Source: Varroa destructor (taxonomy: Eukaryota; Arthropoda; Arachnida; Mesostigmata; Varroidae). From it: 64,000 bases of DNA. This document shows positions 50,301-62,808 of this stretch, piece by piece. A program made the position numbers and the translations under genes. The notes beneath the pieces were generated by a model that saw nothing but the letters and a program-made list of their open reading frames with translations, was not told where the DNA came from and searched no databases. Location: positions 23,305,061-23,369,060 of the forward strand of contig NW_019211456.1 of the NCBI RefSeq assembly GCF_002443255.2, given 5' to 3'. Positions within the stretch are counted from its first letter, which is position 1. Each line of letters begins with the position of its first letter.

Positions 50301-53300
50301 TGAACTAACGTGCTTTCCCAAACCGTGTTACAATGAGGTCGATAATAGGATTCTTCACAGATATTATAGCGTGCTGCCCGATTATTGCAGTGTACATTTA
50401 CCTGGAAATAACTAATTAATTCTGCTACTTCTTTTGATAGTTGCTATATTTTGCGTTTGAAGAGGTTTTGCGCGAATTTTTCCAACCTGTCTTCTATATT
50501 CTATAATTATAAACTAAATATTTCACAAATTGCATAGTGTTATCATATCGTATAGATACTTCTAGTTGACGAATAACAACAGGTGATAATTTTATCTCCT
50601 GCTGGCCATACATCTGGTATTGTAATTGGACAGCAGCGGAAGCGACTCTTGCTTGCGTCAAAAGGGTCGTGGGAACTTCTTTTTAGAAAACACCAAAAAT
50701 ATATCTGGCTAACGGTTTCACAGGTAATTCTATTGAAAGAGAAAATAAAAGCGGGACATGCAGGCAACAATGCACCCACACGTTAAACGCGTTCACGCAG
50801 TAATACTTCTCGAGCCAGGCTTGCCAGTATAGCTATCTAGAACACCCGTCCAGGGGTGAAGCAGCGCATCTTAGCTACCACCTTGCTCACCAGCCATTTT
50901 GTGCAGTAGGCCTATAGAGATGTACTGATCACTTTGCTCCGACACTGCCGATCTAGTCTAATGATTTAACCGAAGGAATAACTACCCTTCGTATGATTCG
51001 TGTTTACCCGTCTTCGATGGACTACTAAGAACCGTGTGAACTTTACCAGCGCAGAACTTCGGCGCAGAAGCAAATTACGGTCGAAGATCCTCTTGAAATT
51101 TATCTTTCTAGCCCGCCTTTTTAGAATGTCGGACAACCGCTGGGTACAACAAGCCGAGTTCATTTTACATTCCAGGTTCAGAGTCAAACAAATAGAGAAA
51201 ATATGCTGAGCTACCACCGACGAAAACTGTTACTTGGAGTTAGAGTTAGATATACATATAGGGATGAAGAAGGACTGGAGGAAAACGGCTAAGTATACAA
51301 TTCGGAAGACGTTGGGAAAAATGAAGTGGGTAATACTTTTTAAACTTTACTGGCTTATTCGATTCTACTTTTTAGTTAGTTTTTTTTTTCTTTTCTTCAA
51401 ACCCTAGTGAAGAGCTAATCAAGCTACTGTTGTTCTTCCTAATATCGAATGTAGAATGATGGCTCAAATATGATATAAACATTTTATGTGCTGATCATTA
51501 ATAATTTATTGCTGAATGATGACAATAAAGGAAGTAAAGAATCGGTTTACGACAAACAATTTTCAACAAGAGCTATTTTAAAGCTACTGAACTAACGCTT
51601 TACAATAATGGACTTTAAACGTTGAAGACATTGTGTTCACAATAACTCGATCTTGTGAGTCAATTGTAGTTTTTCCCTAACTCTATAAAGGGTGGTAAAA
51701 TGTAGGCTGCACCTAAGCATAGAAGGGGTATTTACGAACGGAAATTATCGATTTTCTCAGCGTCAAAAGGAAAAGGACAGGGTGCTTATACGCCACAGGA
51801 GATTTCAAATACTCTTTACAATTTTCGTATAAATTTCTTTTTGAACAGTTCCACTTGCCTGCCTGTCCCGTGTGAGGAGATCCTATCGTAGGAATAGATA
51901 ACCTATCCAACCAAAATCTGCTGAATCTACTTTTTAATTTCGCTACTACCCTATGCGAAAGGCTGGGGGCCTAAAAAACCTTGCGACAAGACGTTCGGCG
52001 AACTTTCACCTTCCTGCACAGTTCCTCTAGCAGAGAATGTTTCAAGGAGTAACTTCTATGTCCTGCAAGTGTTCAACAATGAAATGCTTCGAACTGCTGT
52101 AGAACATCCCTTATTTAAGTGTCACCCACCGAAGGGGTTAGCGCTCTGGAGATGCGACGAAAGCTGAAAGGCAGCTTTTTTTTAGAAAAGGCACAACCGT
52201 GTGCCGTTGTCTAGTATGTAAGTTCAACGGACCAACGATGTTCATGTCCTCCACGCTGCGAATAGTAGAACGGGTCGACACTTCTCGAGTAACCCCATGC
52301 AGGTTTCAGCTACGTTAAAAAACCGGCTTCTAACAGGCCAAGATTAAGACAAGAAAAGCACGGGATAACCGGCAAGAACCTACCACTTATCAGGATTTTG
52401 TCAGTTTGCTGAATTGAAGATAGAACGACCCGGACACAGGCAGAATTCTATCGTTGATTACCATAATCTTTGACAGCAAACGATGGAACATTTCGAATAA
52501 CAATTTTGCTCATTTTTGCTGAGCCAGCAGCTCTATGTGCCGCTTGCACCTGAATGGTTCGTCCAAGTATTGCCGCAATGCAATGTCTGTATATCTGCCG
52601 AAGCAGAGCATTGAGCAAGAGAGCACAAAGTACACTGATCCATATACAATCATATAACATATATGTAGAAAATAGATGCTTTAGAACCCGTTATATATAC
52701 ACACACATGCATGCATAGGCATAATTTACTGCAGTGAGAACGCTGACGCTGCAATTTAGCCAGCAGGCGTATTGTTTTGTAATGACTTAATAATTAACAA
52801 ACGAATAAATGCGGCGTAATTTATTAAAAATATTTAACATTTTTATCGAATCTAAATGTTTGTTCCGGCAAGTGTTGATTCCATTAAAAGTTCGATGTCT
52901 TATAATCGATTTCTGTAAGTACTATTTTATTCATGGTTTTCGACAAATTTACTCGAAATTTATTTCAGTAACTCAGAAATTTATTTTCGATTTCTATTAA
53001 TAGCGATTGTTAAAGCGTTCCGAACTTTGGAGAATAGCAATAGAGCCAGCCATTCGATAGCATAGATAGAGAATTTTTGCAAAGTCCGTATGATAAACAG
53101 TAAACTGAAAAATGTATCCAAATTAAATTTTCTGCCCTTCACTAAAATGCCGCGTACTATTCGTAAGAAAATTCGTTCACCAAGAAAACTGAGTTTAAAA
53201 AATCTGCATAAATATACAATTGCAAATTTAGAATGGCCAAGATGGTAAAAGGTCGATATCTACAATCCAGCTGCTAGAAATGCATGAATATATCTATGTG

Positions 53301-56300
53301 TTTATCAGTCAATCAATCACAAAAAAACAGGTCATTGTTATTAAACGAACATAGACTCATCTTTAAAGCTCTATAGTTTTATGCCTCGTTGCTCATTGAT
53401 TTAAGAATATACCACCTATTTGACTATAGTGGTCATAGTTTGTAACAATAACACGCTTGTTTATTCAGTAGCGGTTTCCTTGTTAATGGATTCTCACTTA
53501 ACTACTAGAAATAACTTAAAAGTTCTCCTGTACAACACTCCTCAATGCTGCACGCCTATTTGAATTTACGAGGTGGACTGACAATGTACTGCTCGTAATT
53601 TTCAGTAATGTCTAAATTTTACTTACGGATTACATGAATGACAAAATAAACGTGAGCAGCATATCCTTCGGTAAACGCTCATAAATAAAATTCCTCATGA
53701 ATCATAATAGTTACTCATATAACAATGAACCCATCTTCGTCCTGCTAATCTAGTGGCAAAGGCAGACAGGACGCGGCTGTCTTATCCATTCGATGAAGAG
53801 ACAAGCAGATCACAACCTGTCGTAATATCAGCAAACACTCAACAGTATCGAAACTTTCGGGGACGATAATTGCGTCAAGTCAAACGCTTTGAGCCAAAAC
53901 AAAGCTCCATTTTGTCCGCTACTTTTCCGCGTCACCGTAAAGTGGCTTAAACATACAACGTGACCATATACTGACTGGGTCGGGTCGAATATTCGAACCG
54001 CTATGCCATGTACCGTCCAGCAATTAGTGATCGACAAGCCGTCGTAATCATGGTCTACACGATCCCACTGTACGAGAACAAGCGTTTGCTAGTCAAAAGG
54101 TAGCTGCATTGTGAATTGTGTAATTCTTCATGACTGCCTAGTTGATGCTGCTGCTTTCGTTATTGTTGCGAAAAAGCCGACCCACTTTTGGACCCAACGC
54201 ACGTTTCTAATACACTCGCTATCTCGAGGGTCGTCTCCCTCTCAACTTAATAGTGGAATCGTTGTGTTCGATCTCACGGTGTGCACGTGCTCGCATGCCA
54301 CGCCAGCGACTTATCGCATAACAACCCTCTGTGCTCAGACTGGGGACCATGGGCCGTGGAGAAATGAAGGAATCGCATCACCAGAAGAAAGAAGCCGTAG
54401 ATGGGAAGTGGACCTAAAAGTAGAAATCGAATAAGTTTGTATTGATTTCGAGTGGGAGCTATCTTAAAATCAAACACAACAAAGAGATACGGCAAAAATC
54501 GAAGGTGGATTGGGAATTTGATATAGGTGCCGCCCTTGATAACGCACATGCACTGCGCATTTTTTCCAAACCATAGACTTTATTACAAGATATTATTCGA
54601 TGTCCCCTTGTGACCTGTCGAGATACAATGAGTGTAGCAAACCTCCATGCCTCAGAGCCATAGTTCTATCCCCCATTACAATCACGGAATCACCCTGAAC
54701 AATGCGTCCCTTCGATTTCCTCGCACTTGACTATGCATATCGGTCTGTCAGGGGCTCCCATCATTGCTCCGAGGCCGAAAAACTTTCCCGTATCGATAAT
54801 CCCGTTTTGAAAACGGACTGCTTCCACATCTTGTTTCGAGTACATGTACTGAACGATGAAGTTAAATAAAACAGGAAGTTGACGATGAAGTCCGTTGCAT
54901 TGCTGGACCTAACGGTTTTTGACGTATTAAGCCCACCCCCATTCCGTAAGACAACTGAAGCAACCGCTGGACAAATTTATGACTCCCGGATCCCCCTCAA
55001 GCACCGCTGACGTTGCCGCGACTGTCCGCCATTAGACATTGTGCAAAATAACTATTGCCAAACTTGAAAAAGAGCGCAAATCAGCTTTTTGAAGTAATTG
55101 TATTTACTGTTACTACTAGTGTCTATGCTATTTAACTTAATTTCGAAGTTATAATAAAGCATCGAGCAGATCCCCGTTTGTCCGTTGCCGGATAAAGGTA
55201 TCTATCGTCACAATAATGCATAGCACTCAAGACGTGCTCGTATCGTTCGCAGATTTCCTCGCGGTTTACTTTATTTCTACTTGACGATTTGGAAAGATAG
55301 CTTCGCAATCCATAATCGCTCACCAGGATATAATGCTTCCCATTATAGAACAAACTACAGGCGACAATTGTCGACATGGAGAAGCTGACCCATCAGACGA
55401 GCAATGACTTATTAAATCATTGCATGTTTCGGTCATCGCTCGATTTTCAGTCAATCAGCCAACGGCTAACCCTGGTTGTATAGATGGATGGCCATGTATA
55501 GTATGCATATCATCATGGTGAGCTAGCTGCTGCTAGCGTTATCGGAACACAAACAACCTTGCAACACGCTAAGCTTAATGGATCTAGCTGAACTGGAACC
55601 CAGCCAATATGGCAGTTCAATACAGGGATGGTGAACTTTTCGCTACTTAACACGATCGCGTGATAGACCCGAAACAGCAGATCTGTCTGCTGCTTTACTA
55701 CAAACATTCATACGACCTTTATCGTTACCACTACTGTTTTCACAATCTAATGTATTACTATATTTAACCTACTTGTTTGTGATATACCTATCGTTTCCTT
55801 TTCGACATGACTTGTCTTCCATCATCCTGCAGGCAATACCATCGTGATCGTCTTCACGCTAACATACTGCCTAATATGTAATCTCACTAATACTAACTTC
55901 GGCCGGCTGACTCGTGTCTTAATAGGTAAATATCTTAGAGTATAGGTCTGATTGGCAAATTGTTCAGGCCAGTTATTACCAGTCGTAACCCGCTGCTTCG
56001 AGGGCAAAGACTCAGGGAAACGAGCATTCTGGAAGGTCGCGGTTGGTAAGCATAGAATAGATAGACGAACCATGACAGAACCGCTAATAAAGGTTTTCAT
56101 GAATCGTTTGCAAATATGTACAGAACATACAACCAAAAAAATGAGTTACATTTACGGAAAGCCCTACACAAACGAAATTTGCTGGGTTATGAGTGAAGTG
56201 CCTGATGAGCCACATCCTACCCGGTAAAAGGCATGCAACTAACCTAGGTGTCCAGATGAAATAGCACGCTATTTCGTCAATGCTAAGCTGGACTACTACT

Positions 56301-59300
56301 AACTCATCAGTGCGGACATGATAGGCATGAAGGGTTCAACACATAACTCCAATTTGGACTTAAGAAATAGTCCATATGTCGTTTCGTTCGGAGCTTGAAA
56401 TTCAAAGGCAAATTTTTATATCTATCTATGATATTGTCAACAACAGGCCATGCTGCAAACCTTGATTAACCTGAGATACTACTTACTGTACGCCATTAGG
56501 TAATGATACGGTTACTTTTTAACTTGTCCAAGCAGCGTTTTTTCCAAAACATTTTTCCAAAGCTAGTTAAATCATCTAAAATTAGCGAATGTGCCCCAAA
56601 TATGTACATTTGCGTACACATCCTTTACATGTGTAACGGATTATATGGAGCTTGAATGAATAAGACACAGTGCTAGATCTATTAGAGCTAAAAATATTGT
56701 AAAATCCTACGTTTCACTTGTGTACATGACAACCCATTGACATAACAGCTGAAAATCACTTGAAATTTGAAGCACGTGCGTGCGCATGTGACACCATTAA
56801 CCTAACTTTCAAGAACATTTATTGCCCTTGTCTGTACAAGGTGGAAATGACCGGAGTCTTTTAGCTCCGTTGGATAAGCTACGGAGTTGGCCTTCATACG
56901 GGTCAACGTAAGCCATTTCCGGCTTTCCAGAGTTTCTCTTTCTACAAATATCTTCCAGACGGAAGGTGTTATTCGTTTTATGACCTCTGAACGGCGCAAA
57001 CATGGACACCAAGGTGCCATTGCTCCAGAACGCTCTACTGTTTTTTCTCTATGCGCCTAGGAATGTCCGGCCCGCTGTCACTGTATTATAGTTCCTGCTG
57101 CAGTCAGACTGCTAGGAATGAAGCAGTGCCATACGTGCGTGTAACTGAAAATTGAAAACAGTCCTGATGGATACGCCAACCATTTTTCATAACAAATAAG
57201 CATAAACACTTAAAATTGAAAGACTTCAGTGGTTTAGCGATATCTCGATATCACAAACTGCCATTACATGCTGTATTCCATTCAGACTTTTCCCTATTTG
57301 CAGTACTTGAGCGACGTCATAGAAGAGCCATGTTAAACTTCCTGCGATTCAGCTTTGAGGGCTTAAATCCCAACAATATCCTGGAAAGGCAAGTTTTTCG
57401 CGACTGACATCTATTTCTGATGGTCCATATAGTATTGCTGCTCTGATCACACACGCTTTAATTGTTATGTCCTACTTGGCTTCGTTAAGTCGTAACTGCT
57501 ACCAGTCCCGAGTCGTTCTAGCTGTTAAAGCGAGGAAAATTAGATTTAAGCCCCCCGGGCTTTTGATGGTAAAGGCTGATCCGTCAGTGTGGTCGTGACA
57601 ATACCGCTACGTACGAATTTCGGAATAGAGATCTTCTTTCTTTACTAGAAATTACGCCCAGTTTTTCCTTTCTCAATCCGCTATCGGCTCTCCGCTGCGT
57701 CCCGTGTTGTTCTGCTTCCCGCAACTGCACCCAATGCTGCTTGTTGCCCATAAAAGCGGATTTGCATTCAAACTGGCCCACGCCATATAAACGGGTAGAC
57801 CAGCTGTCGATTCCTTAATTCTCTGTCTACAATTTCCTACGCCTCTACACCCGACCGAACTCTGTTGCATGGCGACCCTCTCCTGACGCGCGAAGTTTCT
57901 GCTCACGCCATTCACTTGTGTTTACCGAATCATCCGAGCAACCGACCAAGCGGAGCCTTTTCTTTTGACACCTTGACTGAGTCTTTACCAAATTGTTCTA
58001 CGTTATAATACATCCTATAACCGGCCTAATTTCACAGGCAGTGTATATACAGCAACATATATGGGCTCCACGTGCAAGACGGCACGTAAGTGAACATCGT
58101 TGAACACTAATTAATTTTTGCTTATAACGCTCGATTTGGACGTGACTGCAGTGTTGCAAGCAGTGTCCAATAGTATACGCTAGGGTGAAGGCGTGGTATA
58201 CATTGTTATCCCGCTCGTAAAGCTTGGAGAAAACTAACAAAGATGGTCAGCTATAGCAGGGGGGGGATGGCTGTTTAAGGGATCTATAAGATGTACTATG
58301 CAAATTCGACATTTTAGGGGCAAAAGTCACCGAATCCTCATACGTGTTCCTTGTGCCCGTGGTCGAGCATGTCAGGCACAACTGATTGACGCTAAGTTAT
58401 TTTCTCGGGAATAAACTGTCGTCTTCACTTAGTTTACTTCTGTGACATCTTCTGTAAGCCTGCGATTTGCCTCTTTGACTGTAATATGCATAAAACTGCT
58501 CCATTGCAATTTTTCAAACTGATCACAGCCGTAACGTTATCTAATTGTACAGCCCTATGTGTGACCAATAAAACATTGTCTGTTTATGTACTGATAACTA
58601 TATGTGCAGGACAAGTTGCATTGTAGTACACGTATGCATGCCATTAATGTCGACCCATCCGTTATTTTCAAAAATGTCATAATTTACGCATTACGTATGG
58701 ACTGATAAAGGGCAAATCCATAGCCGTTTACGAGAATACGAGAATCAAATTTCTGTCTATAGAAAGAAGTGAAGATCGTAGCTGATTGTGAGCCCTTCAA
58801 TCTGGATTGAGCTCCACTCTTGAGTGACACAGAAAAACTTCTCGGAGCAAACGCTCCGGGTCCGCTAGACAATGCGTGAGTGCACATCTTCTTGCCAAAA
58901 ATTCACGGTGCAAGATATTATCATACATTGGCATATAACCTAGAACGCAAAGTGAGTGCGACATTCAGCAGCAACCTAAATTCTGGCGACATCATTTCGA
59001 CGACAAGAATAGGTGGGGTTGACGTTTCCGGAGCCTCACTTGCTTAACTATATAGCCTTCAAAATTTTTTTGGGCTGGTTCTTACAGCAACCATTGCCTA
59101 TTACGATTTTACAAGCTCCTCTCATTACCAGTTAATACAACTGGTTTGCTATGTAGCCACAACAAAAACTACAGGAAACGACTGGAGCCGACTGGTCGTG
59201 TCACAGAAATATAGGCCTTATCGAGTACTTACAATAATAGGCACAAGCCATGTTTCCCACGAAGCATGAACGTTACTTTCTCGTTTAAAGTAGATATGCC
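47310..59300. other. Long non-coding stretch
   Basis: About 12 kb in which I recognise no gene. It is AT-rich, notably at 52780-53010, where a 63-codon frame of Ile/Phe/Lys composition is compositional. Frames at 54111-54434, 55822-56227 and 57584-57915 overlap one another on both strands without signal, domain or splice support. A G7 run sits near 58260. Confidence 0.6.
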
Positions 59301-59315
59301 TGATTTGTCTCTCAG

Positions 59316-59335
59316 CTTGCTCTACCTTATAAGAG
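59316..59335 (+). other. Candidate 20-nt microexon
   Basis: A pyrimidine-rich acceptor (TGATTTGTCTCTCAG) is followed after exactly 20 bases by a consensus donor (AAGAG|GTAAGTT). Both signals are good matches and correctly oriented on the plus strand. The next identified feature is the CLCA first coding exon about 2 kb downstream, so this could be a 5' untranslated exon of that gene. A chance pairing is possible. Confidence 0.18.
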
Positions 59336-59339
59336 GTAA

Positions 59340-60140
59340 GTTACCTAGATAGTACCTAGCAGATCTCACCTGGTAACGCTTTGCTGCTCCCGTTAGTTTT
59401 TTATTCAGTCCTCACCCTTTTCCAGCGGTATTGACTAGATTAAAAAAAAGCTATATTTCATCTATTAGATGTATGTTTATTGGATTTCTCTGCTGACAAT
59501 TTCACAGCCTAGAAGATTGGTCATTGCGCTATCAACCACTCAAGGCAGATTCGTCGTTTTAATTCTATTCATATTGTACAAAGGTGTATCTGAATATAAT
59601 TCCAAAAGGCTTAATGAGTTTTCATAAGTATTACTTCAATACGAATCGAGAGCCTAAAGCTATACCATATTAACTTTGCTTCTATAAAAACAGGTTTTCT
59701 AGTCCAATCATTTTCATTTCCATGTATAAACTGATATTAAATATCCAAGTGAGCTTCAGTATTGTTACTTCAAACTCAGACATATTCAGCTATCGTCATT
59801 TCAGCCCTTCTTTAAATAAACAAACGGTAGACTGCCAGCAGCAGTCGTATACGAAAACTCGTAATCCACATATAGCCAATGTTTCTAATTTTTTCTAGCA
59901 TTTATATTTATATTAAACTATCTGCGCTAATTCACACGGTTCTATTGATACTCATTCTAATAAAATAGAAGTGGATTCGTTGACTTATGCTGAACACGTT
60001 TGATTGGTGACGATATTTTTATATGTAGCAGTGTCATCATCCGAAGGATCAGGCTTGCTGGTACCGGGTTCGAATTTACTTCATCTATAAACAAAATGCT
60101 TTTCAGGTTTTTGTGGGCTAATTAAGCCTTGAAGCGTTAC
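59340..60140. other. Non-coding stretch
   Basis: AT-rich with no supported frame or strong repeat. It separates the candidate microexon from the GC-richer 5' region of the CLCA gene. Confidence 0.6.
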
Positions 60141-60675
60141 TTTAGCCAATCCTCTTCAAATAAACTCTGAGTCGCGTACGGTACGTCTGTGAGCGTTGCG
60201 TTGACAAATACCGGCTGCACCCTCGCGCCACCGGAGCTCGCTTCCCTCTGGCAACAATTGTACGAAAACAGTTGAACGAGCCGACAGCGTAAGTGGCCCT
60301 ACAAGCAGCAGGACCAGCGCGATGATTCACTTCAGACAAAGCACGTGCCCCTCCCCCAGAGCGGAGCCGCGGAGTTCCCTTTCCCGTATCTTTGCAGACT
60401 CTTTCCACATTCAGCTGGGCGCTCTGTCCTGGCGGATCTCCCCCAATCACCGGCACATTGCCTTTGGCAGCTGTTGAGTGCACAGGGCGGAAAGCTGATC
60501 GTGGAACTGTTGTTTTGCGCCCACCGCCAGAATGTATGCTGGTCACATTGACCACGCGTAGTTTCTTTTTTGTTATTACTATTCATAGCTCGGCACAGGT
60601 GCCTCGGTTGAACCTGTGCGAAGGGACGGCCGGCAAAGTTTGCTAGCAGTCCATCGTAGCAATCGGCTAAACGAA

Positions 60676-60710
60676 CGCGCGCGCGCGCGCGCGTGTGCGT
60701 GCGCGCTCGC
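60676..60710. repeat. (CG)9 run with GC/TG continuation
   Basis: Nine CG dinucleotides followed by mixed TG, CG and GC steps. Alternating purine-pyrimidine sequence of this kind can adopt left-handed DNA. It lies about 640 bases before the CLCA start codon. Confidence 0.9.
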
Positions 60711-60903
60711 TCATTCACTCGTTCGCTTAACAGTGTCAGTGGTGTGAAATCGACAGAAGCAGAAGAAATACTTTGAGATCTGTGCAGTTAGGCTAATCTC
60801 ACCGTATCTATTGACATTACTTATTGATGACCCTCAATCGTTGGATGCTCATACAAGTGACGTATATCGTACTGTGATAAACATCGTTAACAGAGCGTTT
60901 ACG

Positions 60904-61074
60904 ATGGACGGATTTAACATGTTCTAACTGGACAAACGACAACAACAGGAATTGGAACAAGCAACGGTAGACAACTGTTGCGCTGCCTTATTCGTACTTG
61001 GACACAAAGTGCGACGCTATTTGGTGAACCTTCGAGAAAGTGGTCGCATCAGAAGCTTAAAAGTTCATACATAG
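60904..61074 (+). CDS. Short upstream ORF and in-frame 48-codon continuation, unidentified
   Basis: ATG at 60904 gives seven codons then TAA at 60925. The same frame then stays open for 48 codons to TAG at 61072. The second part is glutamine/glutamate-rich, then Cys-Cys-Ala-Ala and basic (Val-Arg-Arg-Tyr-Leu), which looks helical and protein-like. Two readings are possible: a short upstream ORF in the CLCA leader with an open run after it, or a small gene or exon broken by one stop. I recognise no family. Confidence 0.18.
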
Positions 61075-61351
61075 GATATGCTACATTGCATTAGATGATT
61101 CCTGCTAAAGTCTAAAACTTCTACACGTGCTAGGACTTTCTCAATGTACTGTGTGCGCGAAGTCTTTTCGTGAGGTGACTGCTATCGTTTCCGTTGTTAC
61201 TTTATGGTTTAACAGTTCTCTAACAAATAGTTAAGCAGGCGTAGCAAAGTTTCAGTACAACTCGGATCACTTTCGGCATTACAATTACAAGAAAGGACAG
61301 TGGAAAAGTGAAGCTTTTAGCGCAGTGAGGACATCTTGAGTTACTGCCGGG

Positions 61352-61639
61352 ATGAGACAGCCGCGGCACGGGCCTGCGGCTGTCAGCCGAAATCGCACGC
61401 CGCTCGGAAAGCGTTACACGCTTGAGATTTTTCCTTCCTGTTTTCGCTTCGATCGACGAGCAATAGTGAGATTAACTGTGGTCCTATTATTAATTGTACT
61501 CTGTTGCTGGCCCACTGAAGTTGTGAATGGGTCGCGAGTACAAGTTGACCCACAGATTAAAGCATACGAAGGACTAGTAGTTGCCATCTCACCAAAGATC
61601 AAACAAAATCATGGAAAATCCATCATATCCAACCTTGAG
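61352..61639 (+). CDS. Calcium-activated chloride channel regulator (CLCA family), first coding exon
   Basis: This exon encodes 96 residues. Residues 1-37 are hydrophilic and basic. Residues 38-52 are a strongly hydrophobic signal segment, with cleavage plausible near Asn-Gly at 59-60. From about residue 64 the sequence (VDPQIKAYEGLVVAISPKI) matches the opening of the CLCA N-terminal domain, where YEG[IL]VVAI[DS]P is characteristic. The exon ends in phase 0 at GAG|GTTAGT. The start is well defined: an in-frame TGA lies 15 bases upstream of the only ATG. In known members a metalloprotease-like domain and a von Willebrand A domain follow; the protein is secreted or cell-surface and modulates calcium-activated chloride conductance. 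Those domains would be in exons beyond this window. The frame reads through the donor for 71 more codons, which I take to be intron. Confidence 0.72.
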
Positions 61640-62322
61640 GTTAGTAATTTACTCGACAGTCGGGCAAATTGCATTGCAGAAATTTTAGTCTCTGCAAAAA
61701 AGGGTGTCATATTGATACTTGTGCAAACAAATTTGAGACTTATTTCTTGTAAAAATCTTGCTAAATGTAAAATACCTAAAAAAAAAAGCTGGGAACATAT
61801 TTTCATGCCCCGGATTGTATGTACGATTCCATCTCAGGAACATTTGATTAGGTAACACAACAAAGCAACGTAAAACCCATCTATTACAAACGTCATTAGA
61901 GTCAGCACAGGATCTTTTAATGCGACAGATATGAGTTCGATTTTATAGCTACCGTTTGTCTGCACATGTTTGTGGCAAACAAACTAAATGCAGATATATA
62001 TTAGGCTACCTAAGCTGTTAAAAGACTGAATGCTAGATAATTTTGTATGAAAAAAAAATGTAACTATTACATGGATCCATATATGTTATTCTCTTCGTTT
62101 CACACTCTATTTTATCATGCTCTCTCTGTCAGCCTTTCGTACATGTTCCGCCTTTAATATTCCTTCGCCCTGTCAAAGAAGCCCTGCTCATATGCAAACC
62201 TAATATATTGCAATACATAAAATATGCCTTTTTCGCCTTGTGTATCTTACTATGTATAATAACTTTTTTTTTATTATTTCCTGCCGTGTACACTTCGGCT
62301 GCTTATCATTTTCTGACGAAAG

Positions 62323-62664
62323 CAAATTGTCCTTAATCGTAACAAATTTGCCACTTCCGCCACGTGCCTGAAGAGAGAAAAGGAAAATGCATTGTCAAAA
62401 GAACAATCGAAATGGAAGCCGATCTCCGATTATAATCACTGTCATAGTCTGCTAGATCAGTGGTCCAATCAGTCAACTTCCGACTGTGTAAGTAAGATGA
62501 TTCAGCAAAAAGATATAATTGACCACCTGTTGGCCAGTGAAAATCAACGATTGAGTTCTAATGATGCCAGAAAACTATTAAAATTAGTTAGCCAGTTAGG
62601 GACTAAAAGATGTCTTGCGTTTGGCTCAATCCTGAATACAATAAAAGGAACCACTGAATCCTGA
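62323..62664 (+). CDS. Candidate coding segment, unidentified, in CLCA intron 1
   Basis: A T-rich tract ends in GACGAAAG at 62322. The frame is then open for 113 codons to TGA at 62662. The peptide is hydrophilic and protein-like: an N-terminal Lys/Glu-rich part, an Asp-Tyr-Asn-His-Cys-His block, a Leu-Asp-Gln-Trp motif, and a helical part ending in Leu-Val-Ser-Gln-Leu-Gly and Ser-Ile-Leu. There is no ATG near its start, so it would need an upstream exon. A second open segment resumes in the same frame about 130 bases later. It may be a nested gene, an alternative terminal exon or a pseudogene. I do not recognise the family. Confidence 0.25.
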   Translation, partial: QIVLNRNKFATSATCLKREKENALSKEQSKWKPISDYNHCHSLLDQWSNQSTSDCVSKMIQQKDIIDHLLASENQRLSSNDARKLLKLVSQLGTKRCLAFGSILNTIKGTTES

Positions 62665-62808
62665 AGAAATCCTGAATGATTTTTTACCATGTGTAAATAT
62701 TTTGGTGAGTATTATAGTGCACTAGAAATTCACTCGCGATCTTGCTGCTGAGTACATGCTCTTTTACCTGTGGAAATACATGAATTTTTTTAAAATCGTT
62801 GTTGCAAG

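Larger units (their letters stand above)
60140..61351 (+). promoter_or_regulatory. Probable promoter and 5' leader region of the CLCA gene
   Basis: G+C rises from about 60160 to 60715 and includes a (CG)9 run that continues as GC/TG-rich sequence (60676-60710). A TCAGT motif at 60736-60740 resembles an arthropod initiator, but no downstream promoter element is evident at the usual distance. The interval to the CLCA start contains a seven-codon ATG ORF and a further 48-codon open run. The long minus-strand frames at 60142-60718 come from the lack of stop codons in GC-rich DNA. The promoter role is inferred from position and composition. Confidence 0.35.

Noticed and set aside
52809..53000. 63-codon Ile/Phe/Lys-rich frame
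   Set aside because: It lies in very AT-rich DNA and its composition is what such DNA gives by chance.
60050..60080. tRNA-like T-loop text (GGTTCGAAT)
   Set aside because: The flanking bases do not form the T-stem and the required C after the loop is missing; similar text near 16574 and 53995 fails the same test.
60142..60718. Minus-strand frames of 137 and 128 codons
   Set aside because: They overlap one another in GC-rich DNA upstream of CLCA, include the CG run as Arg/Ala-rich text, and show no domain or splice support.
61640..61855. Continuation of the CLCA frame past 61639 (71 codons)
   Set aside because: It does not resemble the CLCA domain, is AT-rich, and begins exactly at a GTTAGT donor, so it is read as intron.
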